This document shows positions 52,944 through 52,948 of a stretch of 52,948 nt of DNA, piece by piece. Numbering within the stretch: the first letter of the stretch is position 1; every line of letters starts with the position of its first letter. The notes under the pieces are model-generated. The model worked only from the letters and a program-made list of their open reading frames with translations, was not told where the DNA came from and did not search any database. The DNA is from an uncultured Victivallis sp. (lineage in GTDB: Bacteria; Verrucomicrobiota; Lentisphaeria; Victivallales; Victivallaceae): positions 1 through 52,948 of the forward strand of contig CALXOE010000021.1 of assembly GCA_944389935.1 (NCBI GenBank). Reading direction: 5' to 3'. Made by a program: the position numbers and the translations under genes.

Positions 52944-52948
52944 CGGGA

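Overview
The window looks like the chromosome of a Lentisphaerota bacterium (PVC superphylum), most like a Victivallis-type gut glycan degrader. This is inferred from gene style, not from a database search: orphan pseudopilins with an FTLIELL start and an H-X9-DG tail, many LacI/GntR regulators next to very large secreted clan-A-like glycosidases, and compact housekeeping operons. Most of the DNA is GC-rich by eye. The two ends (1-2250 and about 52200-52948) are AT-richer and carry accessory genes.

Layout. (1) 1-2250: accessory block with a cut-off gene, a Lar-like zinc-ribbon protein with a 50-residue partner, a Fic protein, and two copies of a structured 5' leader. It abuts a glycosidase gene (2260-4749) whose 5' end is missing. 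(2) 4932-11596: housekeeping. mutS, a flavin-reductase-like gene and folB run leftward; lepA and lepB run rightward from a divergent promoter region. (3) 12008-35705: about 24 kb, all on the minus strand, for glycan use. Three loci repeat one plan: a LacI or GntR/LacI regulator, one pseudopilin, then a secreted glycosidase. Locus A is 16735-12008. Locus B is 25711-17359 and also holds a GH130 phosphorylase. Locus C is 32638-26195 and also holds a GPH sugar symporter; an acetylesterase and an SDR dehydrogenase lie upstream of it. (4) 35894-51616: a glycosyltransferase, rplU-purC, a TSUP exporter, a six-gene minus-strand operon (lipoprotein, yicC, cysE, yggS, panE-like, membrane protein), a NadD-RsfS fusion, a DUF2079 membrane protein, a MarR-MATE-GNAT operon, a Fur-family regulator with a PTPS-like enzyme, and a small CDCPAC protein. 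(5) 51946-52948: tRNA-Pro(CGG) with promoter and terminator, an AT-rich gene-poor stretch, and the end of an HTH protein typical of mobile elements.

How the parts fit. In each locus the regulator probably senses a sugar and controls a pseudopilin plus a secreted enzyme, with uptake or phosphorolysis genes finishing the pathway. The repeated one-to-one pairing of an orphan pseudopilin with a glycosidase, with no pilus or type II secretion genes in the window, is the most interesting system here. Second is an in-frame 294-bp insertion that splits and duplicates the pseudopilin start in locus B. Third is the paired structured leader in the left accessory block.
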